Shown in pieces: positions 58,301 through 64,000 of a stretch of DNA of 64,000 bases. This DNA is from Acanthopleura granulata (Eukaryota > Mollusca > Polyplacophora > Chitonida > Chitonidae): NCBI GenBank assembly GCA_016165875.1, contig JABBOT010000001.1, positions 11,535,306 through 11,599,305 of the forward strand, read 5' to 3'. Position 1 is the stretch's first letter, and each line of letters opens with the position of its first letter. The notes under the pieces were generated by a model, which was not told the origin of the DNA, ran no database searches, and worked only from the letters and a program-made list of their open reading frames with translations. The position numbers and the translations under genes were made by a program.

Positions 58301-58663
58301 CTGTAGATGTTCAGGGTGGGAGGAAAATTTTTTGTGGATTTATACTACATGTATATGTATGTATTCAGCTTATGTTTTCTTCATCAGAATGACATAATAA
58401 GAACTTAGATGACCACACATACATAATATCATATCTTCGTTCTAGACAAGGAGTTATTCTGTATCCATCTAAACAGGTGCGCGGAAAAGTACTCAGAGAT
58501 CCCGGCAGATCCAGCTAGAGCAGAGGGTGCACACTATCACTCAGAGTCAACCAAGCTACTGTCAGTGTCACCATAGTCTCTGGGAGTTATTCACAAAGAC
58601 AGGTTTTCAAACAGCTTACCATAGTGCGTTCGCTAATAGTATTTCTTCTGGACGAACCCACAT
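31408..58663 (-). CDS. TBC1D9: TBC1D9-like Rab GTPase-activating protein, 31 coding exons, 1,283 aa
   Basis: Thirty-one exons on the minus strand, all with GT-AG borders, join in phase to one 3,852-nt frame. The start is ATG at 58,663 ([15 protein letters not shown]) and the stop is at 31,408. Human TBC1D9 is about 1,266 aa with the same domain order: GRAM1 (about aa 145-212), GRAM2 (about 285-360), TBC (about 480-690), EF-hand (873-884). The TBC domain keeps the Arg finger (IERDLHR, R536) and Gln finger (YCQ, Q571), so GAP activity toward a Rab is expected; which Rab cannot be told. The GRAM domains suggest membrane lipid binding and the EF-hand suggests calcium binding. The protein is about equally a co-orthologue of TBC1D9 and TBC1D9B, with TBC1D8/8B more distant. 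The gene is head-to-head with GLRX2. Its introns are unusual in carrying junction-derived minisatellites. Exons are listed by block in the following entries. Confidence 0.95.
32047..32240 (-). repeat. Exon-31 acceptor duplications (~88-bp unit)
   Basis: The end of intron 30 plus the first 40 or so bases of exon 31 (CTTCCCCAG|GAACAGTTC) recur at about 32,130 with an intact AG, and again in decayed form near 32,218. Spacing is 88-89 bp. Confidence 0.85.
34619..38781 (-). CDS. TBC1D9: TBC1D9-like exons 24-26 (post-TBC helical region)
   Basis: Exon 24: 38,671-38,781 (aa 737-773; [14 protein letters not shown], then [15 protein letters not shown]). Exon 25: 35,382-35,480 (aa 774-806; [15 protein letters not shown]). 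Exon 26: 34,619-34,810 (aa 807-870; EEYLTSCYW, then [18 protein letters not shown] and [19 protein letters not shown]). All three are phase 0 at both ends. Exon 24's donor region is copied in intron 24. Confidence 0.93.
35840..35890 (-). repeat. Displaced copy of exon-24 donor region
   Basis: CCAGAACAACTCTCAGTCTG and the following CTGTATCAACTC match the exon-24 end and adjacent intron at 38,586-38,640, 2.7 kb away in the same intron. Confidence 0.75.
36957..37035 (-). mobile_element. Decayed SINE fragment (MetaSINE-like)
   Basis: GTACTTAAAAATATTTCACT and GGGAGGAAACCAGACA are diverged versions of the family core. Confidence 0.6.
38320..38510 (+). repeat. tRNA-like sequence with tandem partial copy
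   Basis: CCTTTAGTCTAATGATAGAA, then CATGGACTCGAAACCCAGAG and the perfect B-box GGTTCGAATCC at 38,411-38,421 look like a tRNA or tRNA-derived SINE head. The leading 65 bp (GTGAAATATAAG ... GTAGAAGCA) repeats about 124 bp later without the B-box. No sound cloverleaf was drawn by eye, so this is not called a functional tRNA. Confidence 0.5.
38511..38670 (-). repeat. Exon-24 donor duplications (~85-bp unit)
   Basis: On the minus strand, the exon-24 end (CAGGCTGAGGGTTGTTCAG) plus its donor and about 60 bp of intron recur at 38,586 (donor GTGGGC, intact GT) and again, truncated, at about 38,512. Confidence 0.85.
38859..38932. repeat. 25-bp repeat, three copies
   Basis: CTGTTTTTAGTTTGTAGATT with a TATGAT spacer occurs three times head to tail in intron 23. 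Confidence 0.9.
38950..39010 (-). repeat. Partial copy of exon 23
   Basis: The minus strand reads GATTCCACCATACCTTTGAT then CTTCACACGTCCTCCTCC, a diverged copy of the exon-23 segment encoding [12 protein letters not shown], about 110 bp downstream of that exon. Confidence 0.75.
39061..42871 (-). CDS. TBC1D9: TBC1D9-like exons 18-23 (catalytic TBC domain)
   Basis: Exon 18: 42,777-42,871 (aa 505-535; EEIERDLH, completing the IxxDxxR Arg-finger motif with R536 across the junction). Exon 19: 42,210-42,304 (aa 536-567; [20 protein letters not shown]). Exon 20: 41,751-41,897 (aa 568-616; [20 protein letters not shown] with the YxQ Gln finger, then [19 protein letters not shown]). Exon 21: 40,800-40,911 (aa 617-653; [17 protein letters not shown]). 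Exon 22: 40,058-40,118 (aa 654-674; [20 protein letters not shown]). Exon 23: 39,061-39,246 (aa 675-736; [18 protein letters not shown], then TNRDSTMPL). Both catalytic fingers are intact, so the domain is predicted active. Confidence 0.95.
39618..39877 (+). mobile_element. SINE, MetaSINE-like, near full length
   Basis: It has a GGGGCCTCTGCGGCTCTGGG head, a CCTCCCACCATAATGCTGGC core and an AATATTCTTGAGTAGGCC end with a CAAATAAATAGATAA tail. It lies in intron 22 of the TBC1D9-like gene, antisense to it. Confidence 0.85.
40119..40295 (-). repeat. Exon-22 acceptor minisatellite, 26-bp unit
   Basis: Six further copies of the intron-21 end plus the first bases of exon 22 (minus strand TTACAG|TGTTATGCC) stack exactly upstream of the true junction at 40,118. 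Every unit keeps a TTACAG or ATACAG acceptor. The period of 26 is not a multiple of three, so use of a decoy generally shifts frame. Confidence 0.92.
40912..41460 (-). repeat. Exon-21 partial copy and acceptor-like repeats
   Basis: 40,977-41,057 is a diverged copy of about 80 bp of exon 21 (minus strand GGATCCAGGACAACC-like word, CTTGCTCAGCATATCTCTCT). Around it, ACACCTG/GTCAACA words (CAGGTGT on the minus strand, like the exon-21 acceptor CAG|GTGTT) recur every 16-20 bp. A SINE interrupts the copy at 41,058-41,334. Confidence 0.8.
41058..41334 (-). mobile_element. SINE with 12-bp target-site duplication
   Basis: This is a full-length MetaSINE-like element in minus orientation, with its tail (ATTTATTTAC...) at the left and the tRNA-like head (CTAACCGACTGAGCTACAGA) at the right. 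TCATGTCTTCAA flanks it at 41,046-41,057 and 41,335-41,346, showing retroposition into the exon-21 copy. Confidence 0.93.
43148..43196 (-). repeat. Single inverted copy of the 48-bp unit
   Basis: TTTATGGACAATATTGAGCA then GGCTGAAGCACAGTGACATC is the reverse complement of the unit in the array at 43,325-43,940, about 130 bp before that array starts. Confidence 0.85.
43325..43940. repeat. 48-bp minisatellite, ~13 copies
   Basis: The unit is GAATATGTGATGTCACTGTG followed by CTTCAGCCAGTTCAATATGG and TCCATAAA, with few differences between copies. Because 48 is a multiple of three and the unit lacks stops in some frames, long open frames run on both strands (202 codons +, 189 codons -); these are not genes. 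It lies inside intron 17 and does not abut an exon. Confidence 0.95.
44247..45291 (-). CDS. TBC1D9: TBC1D9-like exons 15-17 (linker, start of TBC domain)
   Basis: Exon 15: 45,227-45,291 (aa 402-423; polar Ser/Asn-rich linker). Exon 16: 44,871-45,003 (aa 424-467; [10 protein letters not shown]). Exon 17: 44,247-44,355 (aa 468-504; [20 protein letters not shown], then [15 protein letters not shown]). The TBC domain begins at about [16 protein letters not shown]. Exon 15 is short and weakly conserved but is required for phase (enters phase 2, leaves phase 1). Its acceptor lies beside a 20-base A-run on the plus strand, which is the transcript's polypyrimidine tract. Confidence 0.92.
45545..49956 (-). 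CDS. TBC1D9: TBC1D9-like exons 10-14 (linker and GRAM2 domain)
   Basis: Exon 10: 49,903-49,956 (aa 246-263; [13 protein letters not shown]). Exon 11: 48,636-48,701 (aa 264-285; [14 protein letters not shown]; donor GTCTGT is weaker than usual). Exon 12: 48,296-48,428 (aa 286-330; [11 protein letters not shown], then [20 protein letters not shown]). Exon 13: 45,996-46,115 (aa 331-370; [18 protein letters not shown]). Exon 14: 45,545-45,639 (aa 371-401; [20 protein letters not shown]). Exon 13 begins VRRLVT after the acceptor GGTTTTGTAG; that junction is the source of the large array at 46,116-46,985. Confidence 0.93.
46116..46985 (-). repeat. Exon-13 acceptor minisatellite, 57-bp unit, ~15 copies
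   Basis: Each unit carries, on the minus strand, a diverged intron-12 end plus the exon-13 start (GTGACTGTGATCATACCCCT then GAGGGATATA). The true acceptor reads GGTTTTGTAG|GTGAG. Copies near 46,168 and 46,391 keep that AG, but nearly all others read GGTTTTGTACATGAG or GTGCATGAG, without it. The multiple-of-three period gives open frames of 334 codons (+) and 234 and 201 codons (-); these are repeat artefacts. Confidence 0.93.
47000..47550 (+). pseudogene. pogo/Tigger-like transposase fragment (DDE domain)
   Basis: Translating the plus strand with frameshifts gives transposase landmarks in order: LIYGGKSDR at about 47,052, VTHTESHW (frameshifted after it), FDVFKVHQ around the second catalytic Asp at about 47,248, and [20 protein letters not shown] then [13 protein letters not shown] in the 99-codon open frame 47,247-47,546. 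This order is typical of the pogo branch of Tc1/mariner transposases. The N-terminal DNA-binding part is absent and the frame is broken, so it is inactive. It sits between two parts of the exon-13 array, implying insertion into it. Confidence 0.8.
47868..48130 (-). repeat. Second block of exon-13 acceptor repeats
   Basis: About five diverged copies of the 57-bp unit. Here the acceptor-like GGTTTTGTAG is kept in most copies (plus strand CTACAAAACC). Confidence 0.88.
48702..51061. other. Introns 8-10 of TBC1D9-like gene
   Basis: Apart from exons 9 and 10, I see no exon, SINE or tandem repeat. The sequence is AT-rich with frequent TACATGTA words. Confidence 0.5.
50428..53257 (-). CDS. TBC1D9: TBC1D9-like exons 6-9 (GRAM1 domain)
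   Basis: Exon 6: 53,171-53,257 (aa 125-153; [20 protein letters not shown]). Exon 7: 51,640-51,773 (aa 154-198; [20 protein letters not shown], then [17 protein letters not shown]). Exon 8: 51,062-51,127 (aa 199-220; [13 protein letters not shown]). Exon 9: 50,428-50,504 (aa 221-245; [13 protein letters not shown]). This is the first GRAM domain, a PH-like fold thought to bind membrane lipids. The acceptor of exon 7 (TTTGTAG|ACTATTC) is copied about ten times upstream (51,774-52,560). Confidence 0.94.
51774..52560 (-). repeat. Exon-7 acceptor minisatellite, 81-bp unit, ~10 copies
   Basis: Each unit contains the last ~45 bp of intron 6 and the first ~35 bp of exon 7 (minus strand TTTGTAG|ACTATTCTTG then TAGCTTCTGGAAGGGCAAGG). 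Repeat starts (GTACC) lie at 51,822, 51,903, 51,984, 52,063, 52,144, 52,225, 52,306, 52,387, 52,469 and 52,549. The acceptor AG is intact in almost all copies. After GGTACC the copies read CTGATG where the true exon reads CCGGCAAGG, so a decoy exon start runs into an in-frame TGA. Confidence 0.95.
52653..52912 (-). mobile_element. SINE with 12-bp target-site duplication
   Basis: A full-length MetaSINE-like element in minus orientation (same sense as the TBC1D9-like gene). ATCTCACATTCT flanks it at 52,641-52,652 and 52,913-52,924. Confidence 0.93.
52990..53105 (-). mobile_element. Old SINE fragment (MetaSINE-like)
   Basis: ATTTATTTATTTATCTGATA, TTGGTCTTTTACACCATTCC and GGTGGGAGGAAACACC are diverged matches to the family's 3' half. 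It ends about 65 bp below exon 6. Confidence 0.7.
53475..53741 (-). mobile_element. SINE with 10-bp target-site duplication
   Basis: A full-length MetaSINE-like element in minus orientation, flanked by AAAAGACACT at 53,465-53,474 and 53,742-53,751. Confidence 0.92.
53829..58663 (-). CDS. TBC1D9: TBC1D9-like exons 1-5 (N-terminal region)
   Basis: Exon 1: 58,620-58,663 (aa 1-14; ends phase 2, TG|G giving W15). Exon 2: 55,228-55,339 (aa 15-52; [20 protein letters not shown], then [11 protein letters not shown]). Exon 3: 54,767-54,818 (aa 53-69; [16 protein letters not shown]). Exon 4: 54,170-54,247 (aa 70-95; [13 protein letters not shown]). Exon 5: 53,829-53,915 (aa 96-124; [14 protein letters not shown]). 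All these strings have direct counterparts in the human protein. Intron 1 is the longest (3.3 kb). Confidence 0.93.
55990..56207 (-). mobile_element. SINE with internal deletion (MetaSINE-like)
   Basis: The 3' core (GGTGTTTTAAGCCGTACTCA, GGTGGGAGGAAACCAGGCAG) and tRNA-like head end (CCATGGAGGCCCC) are present. The middle is missing: AGAGTCC joins directly to ACGTACAGCCGGAGAGGAAG. The tail is duplicated. Confidence 0.82.
57191..57450 (+). mobile_element. SINE, MetaSINE-like, near full length
   Basis: It has the head GGGGCCTCCGTGGCTGAGGA (shortened A-box region), core CCATAATGCTGGCCGTC, end GTTCTTGAGTACGGCATAAC and an AAATAAATCAGTAAA tail. It is antisense to the TBC1D9-like gene. Confidence 0.85.
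57591..57628 (+). repeat. G-rich tract, possible G-quadruplex
   Basis: GGGAGGAGGAGGGGGTGGGG continues into an unbroken run of eleven or so G and a final GTGGG. It has at least four G-runs of three or more with one- to two-base loops, on the strand opposite the TBC1D9-like transcript. Confidence 0.6.
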
Positions 58664-59090
58664 TGCTGTGGCTTCCCGAGAAATCTGACTCAACTGACGT
58701 TCTTCTTGATTTAGAGTCAGAGCTGCCAAATCACATCTGTGTCTTCCATATTTACATCTCGTCAACATCTCGTGTCACGTGGTCACCGAGGTGAAGGACG
58801 TCGGTGTTCCGGCCAGGTATTTGGGTTTACTTTTGACGTTTTCTTCAATTAACGACCCGAAAGAGAGAAAAATTAACATCTAGCTTTCAAAGGAAACTCG
58901 AGATTGGGTATACTATATAATGTCGTCTTTATATCTAGCACGGCATTGTCAGCAAAATTTAAGATCACGTGACATAAAACGCGACTGAGAATTCGACTGC
59001 TAAAATCTGTGGCCGTGAAACTTGAATGTTTGGGACGTGAAAATAGGACTATCGGATACGTTGTCAGCAAGTGAGAGTCCATAAGTAAGT
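58664..59090. promoter_or_regulatory. Divergent promoter of TBC1D9-like gene and GLRX2
   Basis: The interval between the TBC1D9-like start codon (minus) and a good plus-strand donor (ATAA|GTAAGT at 59,085) is short and richer in CpG than its surroundings. It has two CACGTG E-boxes at 58,776-58,781 and 58,966-58,971; the second, in ATCACGTGAC, resembles USF/TFEB-type sites. GLRX2 coding starts immediately after an acceptor (CAG|ATG at 61,194), so a non-coding first exon around here is required. Donors at 59,071 (GTGAGA) and 59,085 are both possible. Confidence 0.55.
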
Positions 59091-61193
59091 CATTTCACAT
59101 CACCATACATTGAAAAAGGAACTGTTTGTGTCTCTTTGTACATGTGTTAGCTTGATATACTGTTGTAAAATTTATTCTATAACGTGCACTTGTTGATGTC
59201 TATCTACAACAACAACAGCGTAGTATTAGTTATCTATTTTATAACCTATCCGCAACTTCAGCTTTGAGTCACAGTTTTATCTTCTTTGCAGTGTTACTCC
59301 ATAATATACATATAGACCTACATGGATGAAGGTTTAACTGTTCTCATGGGTCAAAGTTTAGGGATATTTTATCTTGTTTTGTTTTTGCTAGTATTGATCC
59401 TGGGTTAGCATAAGGATGAAGAACTGCCTTTGTCCCTCAAACGAACAAAACTCTGTCGTGAATTTGTGCATGGTCTTACCTGCCCCATGTTAAATGACTT
59501 GTAGTTAACATGTAAACATACGTGAGTTTAAGCACAGTAGTGTGTATTTTATTTTCTATGAAGTTTCATTTTCACTCTGGACAAATAATGATGCTATATA
59601 ATGCATCATTTTGTTGTAAAACGCAAGTGATGCGGAAGGTGATATACATGTACACCTGGAAGTTAGGCTTAGCATAGCCAAGTAATCACATGGCCCTTCC
59701 ACTATGCTACATCGCCATTTGACACTAATGGTGCAAACTCGGTCACCTACTGTCCGGCTTTCGCTTAACCAGTCCGGCTCTGCTTCTGTGTTACTTTTTC
59801 TCCTTAGGTTGGACGCTTTGCATCCGCTACAATATCTGACCCTTGGTGTTCTGTTGGTTACCATGATACTACAACTTCATCTTATATGTCAGAATTATTC
59901 GAAATAAGTATCCTATGTTATATATATATACTGGAATACAAAATTTGTAAGGATACTAGAACCTCTTTTTAGCAGAATTTCACATTTTGCCTTCTGTAGC
60001 CCAAAATATTGATTAACTGTGACCATATGTATATATATTTTGAAAGCTAAATGACTGCTGATCTCAGTAGATTTTAAAATTTGCCGTACTTTAATATTAA
60101 CCAAATGAAGAGAAAGTATGAAAAAATTCAGGGCAGTTTTTCAAAATGCTATTTTTTGTCCAATTTTCAGTTTTTCTTCCCCCAAATGGTTCATTTACCA
60201 TTTCAACTAAAAGACAGTTCTACAGATTTTTAATATCCATGTTAGATTGTTCTGAGCAACCATTTAAAATTTAAACTTTAAAAAAGGTAAAAAAAAAAAT
60301 AAAGAAAAAATGGAAACTTTGATGTTCTTTTACTAATATCTTTAAAAGTAAAAAAGATAACAAAAATTTGTGGGACTGTTCTTTAGCTTATGTATTTAGC
60401 TATACGTATGCCATAGTATTATGTTGAAAAATAATCGAGAAATGAAAGTATTTCACGACACAACCTTCTCAAAAATAGAAAGGAAGAAAAAGACCAAAAT
60501 GTCTGGAGGAGCATTATATGTGATAAAATTTGTCAGTTTGTTTTTCAGTTGATTTTATTCAGTAATTGTCCTTTCTCCAGTCAAAATGTGAACATATCAA
60601 CCTACTTATGTTAATGGTTAAAACTTACCATGCTCCATAAAATGTAAACTGATGTTTGGTCTTAATATTTCTGAGGAAAACCTGCTGGTATGTGTTTATA
60701 AACCACTCCTCTAATGGCATCCCATTTTTAGTTAATAGGTGTAAGTAGTCTGCACATTTTATAGCAGGAGGCAATATATATTTCCCAGCAGGGTAGCTCC
60801 ATTCAGTGAGCTAGTCCCCCTGACCAGGGGGAACTAAGAAAACACATTTGCTTTGGTTCACATGTTATATATGTACGTTTTGTCAAATTTAAGGTATTAA
60901 CGGTTTGAATTTGGTTTTCATCGTGAAGTGAGAGGAAAGATGGAAGAGTGGAGAATAAGAATGTGAAAAAAAAATTTGACCAAATTTCACCCCTGAGGGG
61001 TTCAAATATCCTTAACAAAAAAAACAACATAAATAAATAACATTTTTAAGCAACCAGCAATTTTTTTTAGCAATAAATAATGGAATCATTTGTCATCTGC
61101 ATTATTTTTTGATAGTCAATATGCTTTCATATCTTATGAAAGAAATTTGTCACTTAAAATGACATTCTAATTATTTGTCTTCTTTACCTGCAG
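59091..61193 (+). other. Probable first intron of GLRX2
   Basis: AT-rich sequence with A- and T-runs (for example 60,280-60,315). No SINE or coding exon was recognised. The 102-codon open frame (-) at 59,556-59,864 and the 67-codon frame (+) at 59,704-59,907 overlap on opposite strands and have no family match. Confidence 0.5.
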
Positions 61194-62090
61194 ATGGGTA
61201 GCTCTGAGTCCTCACAAGTAGACATGAATTCTTCCCAGGCAGAATTTGTACAATCCATGATATCAGACAACTGTGTGGTGGTTTTTTCTAAAACATCTTG
61301 CCCTTATTGTTCAATGGCCAAGAACACTCTGGACTCTGTAGGAGCCAAATACGAACTGATTGAGCTGGACAGGAGACCAGATGGAAGCACGATACAGGAT
61401 ATTTTGTTGAAAATTACTGGAGCTCGAACGGTAAGGTGATACACAAATGACAATTATATATTTTTATGCTTATACTGTTTAAAAGTTTGATATGTTGTCT
61501 TACAAATCTAAGGCAAAAAACATTGGGGAAGGATAAAGCCTCTGTTTGATTTTGCTTTATAATGGGTCCAAAAAATATGTATCAATGAAGTTAAAAATCA
61601 GTTATATATATTTTATTATGGACATAAGTAATGAACTACTTTTGGCATTTAGATCAGGTTATATTTCATTTTAATATTTGTAAACCTGTTGGCTATTTAT
61701 TTATCTAAAGTCATTTAATACTGTTCTGTCTCAGCTCACGCATGTTACACTGCAGGATCAAATCCAAATTACATCAGGGACTTGTTTCACAAAGTGCACA
61801 TAGCAGTACATACATTGAACCATGATGCTGACCGGTGCTGTGGGACTTACGTTGCCATGGTAGCTATATGCATAAACGCTACACGAGCTATGTGAAGTGG
61901 GCTCCTTGCATGAATTCAGTAATATGAAAGGGTTATCATTAAAACAATCTTCTTTTAATTTAATTTCCAGGTTCCAAGAGTTTTTATTGGAGGAAAATGC
62001 ATTGGTGGAGGTTCAGAAACAAAGAGCCTTCACAGCTCAGGGAAGCTGGTGCCTATGCTGCAGGACTGTGGTGCCATAACAGTGCAGTGA
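61194..62090 (+). CDS. GLRX2: Glutaredoxin-2-like, 118 aa, two coding exons
   Basis: Exons 61,194-61,430 (79 codons, phase 0, donor GTAAGG) and 61,971-62,090 (39 codons and TGA; acceptor TTTCCAG) form a complete glutaredoxin fold. Landmarks are ISDNCVVVFSKTSCPYCSMA with the redox motif CPYC (residues 37-40), GARTVPRVFIGG (the TVP cis-proline loop, at the exon junction) and CIGGGSE (glutathione-binding GG). Glutaredoxins reduce glutathione-mixed disulfides, and GLRX2 types can hold a 2Fe-2S cluster. Vertebrate GLRX2 usually has CSYC; this one has CPYC. The N-terminus MGSSES fits an N-myristoylation pattern and starts right at an acceptor, with no mitochondrial presequence in this reading. GLRX2 is preferred over GLRX by overall match. 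A canonical AATAAA at 63,017-63,022 may end the transcript. Confidence 0.93.
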
Positions 62091-64000
62091 ACTCCGTGCT
62101 AAACTCCATGATCTTGTGTCAATCAAGCAGGTCAAACTCATCCTCGTGCAGGACTGGGTCTACCGGCCTACATGTGATCTTATCTCTCTCACTCTCCTCA
62201 ACATCAATCCATGTACATCTATCTTGGTTCTGGAAAACTGAGGTTGTGCTTATTGGTCCTCTGCAATGAATTTATTAATTCACCTGTCTTTGCATTGAAG
62301 ATGGTGAGGTTATGTAAGTGATATGTGATATGGACCAGGTACTGTGCACAAACTTGCCCCGATAACTCTCACAACCTGTTGCATATTTTTATGTTGTGTA
62401 TTGCAGGAAGATTATCAAGACATTTTATACTAAAAAAAATTTAAATTTTACATAATCCTCTCCATTCTCAAGCATTTCTGTTTAGAAAAATGTTAAATGA
62501 TAAGGATCAACATACCCAGTTCACAGGGCATCAGTGCCAGTCACTCTTGCAAGAGCATGACGAGTCTCCCATTGCTGGTGTAGATCGTCAAGTGTCTATA
62601 CTCTCGAACATTTTGACGTTATTTTAGCAAAATTGCCTGTCAGGAATATTTTCATGTCAGTAAAATCAAAACACATTAGGAAAATTGTACAGCAACAATG
62701 TATGATTTAGTTTTCAAGGATATTTCAGGGCCCCAGTTCTTAGTCAGTTTTAGAATGGCTATAAACACAAGTGACTTGTAGAGCATGACATACATACACA
62801 TGTATTTATATTATGTATATATTTGGATGTATTGTGAATGTGGATTTCTGAAGGTTAATGTTTTTGTGTTTTTTTTAACTTAATCTCTGAAAAAATGTAC
62901 ATGTACTTATGTCAATAATATATGTGTATGGATGCTAAAATATTCACTACATAAAATTTTGAAAACCCATTGTGACCAAAAGATAGGCTTATCTGTTTCA
63001 CTCAATATAACATCAAAATAAATGGTATGTGGCTTAGCTTAAATCTTTTTTTTTTATTTCATCAATGTTTCTTAACTAATAGACTGAAGTTTTCTCCAAA
63101 TGTTTATGAATTTCAAAATACTCTGATCTGGGATCTTGATGTGATCTGTAAAAGTTGACATTCTGTGGATCATGGCTGCTTTGCTCAACCACTTACTGAT
63201 TTCTGTGTTACTGGTGCTTCACTACCACATGTATGTGAGTGTGATGGTATCCTGAAGGTTTATGAGTTTGTTAGTGCATATAATATCCAGCACTTCTACG
63301 TGTACGTCTTTACTCAGTATTGGATATTTCATTTTGCCCCAGTATACACACAATCACCAGAATAAAAATAATTACCATGTCAGAAGCATTTAGAGTTGTT
63401 TGACTTTTGGTAAATTTTTTTTTCCTGGCACTTTATGCCACATTATTACACCCCTGTTGGAATGAAGGTGTCAATGCAGCTTGCTGTCTGGAGGTTTGTC
63501 AAATACTACAGGCACTCCAATTTCCTCAACTCATAATTCTGATCAGTGATGCAGAACTGGAAAATTCTTGATCATAAATCAATCAAACTAAATGAGTGTG
63601 ACTCCTAGTAACCGATTTGCAGATTTGACAGCTTTGTACAGGTGAAACTCGGAATTGATACAGATAATGTTATTGCTGATGAAAAAAAAAATGAGCATAT
63701 GACCAGATGCCTAATATTGATTCATTATCAAAGTCAAAGGCCCTTATTGAATTTCACATTCCAAGGCTCCCAGGTGTAAATTTCATCATAGTGTATTCTT
63801 TTCCTCATAGGCTTCAGATCAAAGTTGGAGAGGCTGTGGGGGCTAAAGCTTGCCCCCTCCCATTGAAATTTTTGAGAAATCGAGAGGAGTGGACCCAGAC
63901 TTAGGCCTGTGAAATAAATGTGTTTGCATGGGTGTCTTTTTTTTCAAGAGCTACGTGAGTAAAAGTGCTACAGAGCCCCAGAAAGCAAATGGGCCTTCCT
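62091..64000 (+). other. GLRX2 3' UTR and downstream sequence
   Basis: No further coding exon was recognised. Candidate AATAAA signals lie at 63,017 and 63,361. Short open frames at 61,997-62,269 and 63,165-63,365 are shadows or chance. Confidence 0.5.

Larger units (their letters stand above)
55340..58619. other. Intron 1 of TBC1D9-like gene
   Basis: This 3.3-kb intron contains two SINEs (55,990 and 57,191) and a G-rich tract (57,591-57,628). No further exon was recognised. The open frame at 56,830-57,045 (+) has no splice or family support. Confidence 0.6.

Noticed and set aside
59556..59864. 102-codon open frame (-) in the GLRX2 first intron
   Set aside because: A plus-strand frame overlaps it, and there is no family resemblance or splice support.

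Overview
The window is animal (metazoan) nuclear DNA: spliced genes with GT-AG introns, long AT-rich introns, and many tRNA-derived SINEs with AAAT-type tails. The SINE family looks like the MetaSINE group common in molluscs and other marine invertebrates, so a mollusc or related lophotrochozoan is most likely. The species cannot be fixed from the sequence. No bacterial, viral or CRISPR features were seen.

Layout. 1-16,090 has no recognisable coding gene, only minisatellites, one full SINE (14,551-14,819) and SINE fragments, plus a possible upstream promoter near 10.2 kb (full CRE and two kappaB-like sites followed by a splice donor). 16,097-21,932 (+) is a complete eight-exon DRAM2-like gene (six membrane spans, about 265 aa). 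21,933-31,407 is intergenic: an inverted SINE pair, a decayed non-LTR retrotransposon (26.36-27.70 kb) and an outer pair of inverted repeats. 31,408-58,663 (-) is a complete 31-exon TBC1D9-type Rab GTPase-activating protein gene. All exon phases join to one 1,283-aa reading frame with two GRAM domains, a TBC domain with Arg and Gln fingers, and an EF-hand. 58,664-59,090 looks like a divergent promoter shared with GLRX2 (+; coding exons 61,194-61,430 and 61,971-62,090), a 118-aa glutaredoxin with a CPYC active site and a myristoylation-like N-terminus.

The most unusual signal is in the introns. Minisatellites and partial duplications repeatedly start exactly at splice junctions and are built from the junction itself (intron end plus exon start, or exon end plus intron start). 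This occurs at TBC1D9-like exons 7, 13, 21, 22, 23, 24 and 31, and at exon 3 of the DRAM2-like gene. The result is rows of decoy splice sites beside true exons: some with intact AG or GTAAGT, some in which the AG is lost, one array split by a decayed pogo/Tigger-like transposase fragment, and one exon copy interrupted by a SINE with a 12-bp target-site duplication. Long open reading frames in these arrays (up to 334 codons) arise from repeat periods that are multiples of three and are not genes.

Functional reading, from family knowledge: DRAM2 (lysosome/autophagy membrane protein), TBC1D9 (Rab-GAP in membrane traffic) and GLRX2 (redox/iron-sulfur) share no pathway. Only the TBC1D9-GLRX2 head-to-head pair suggests shared regulation.
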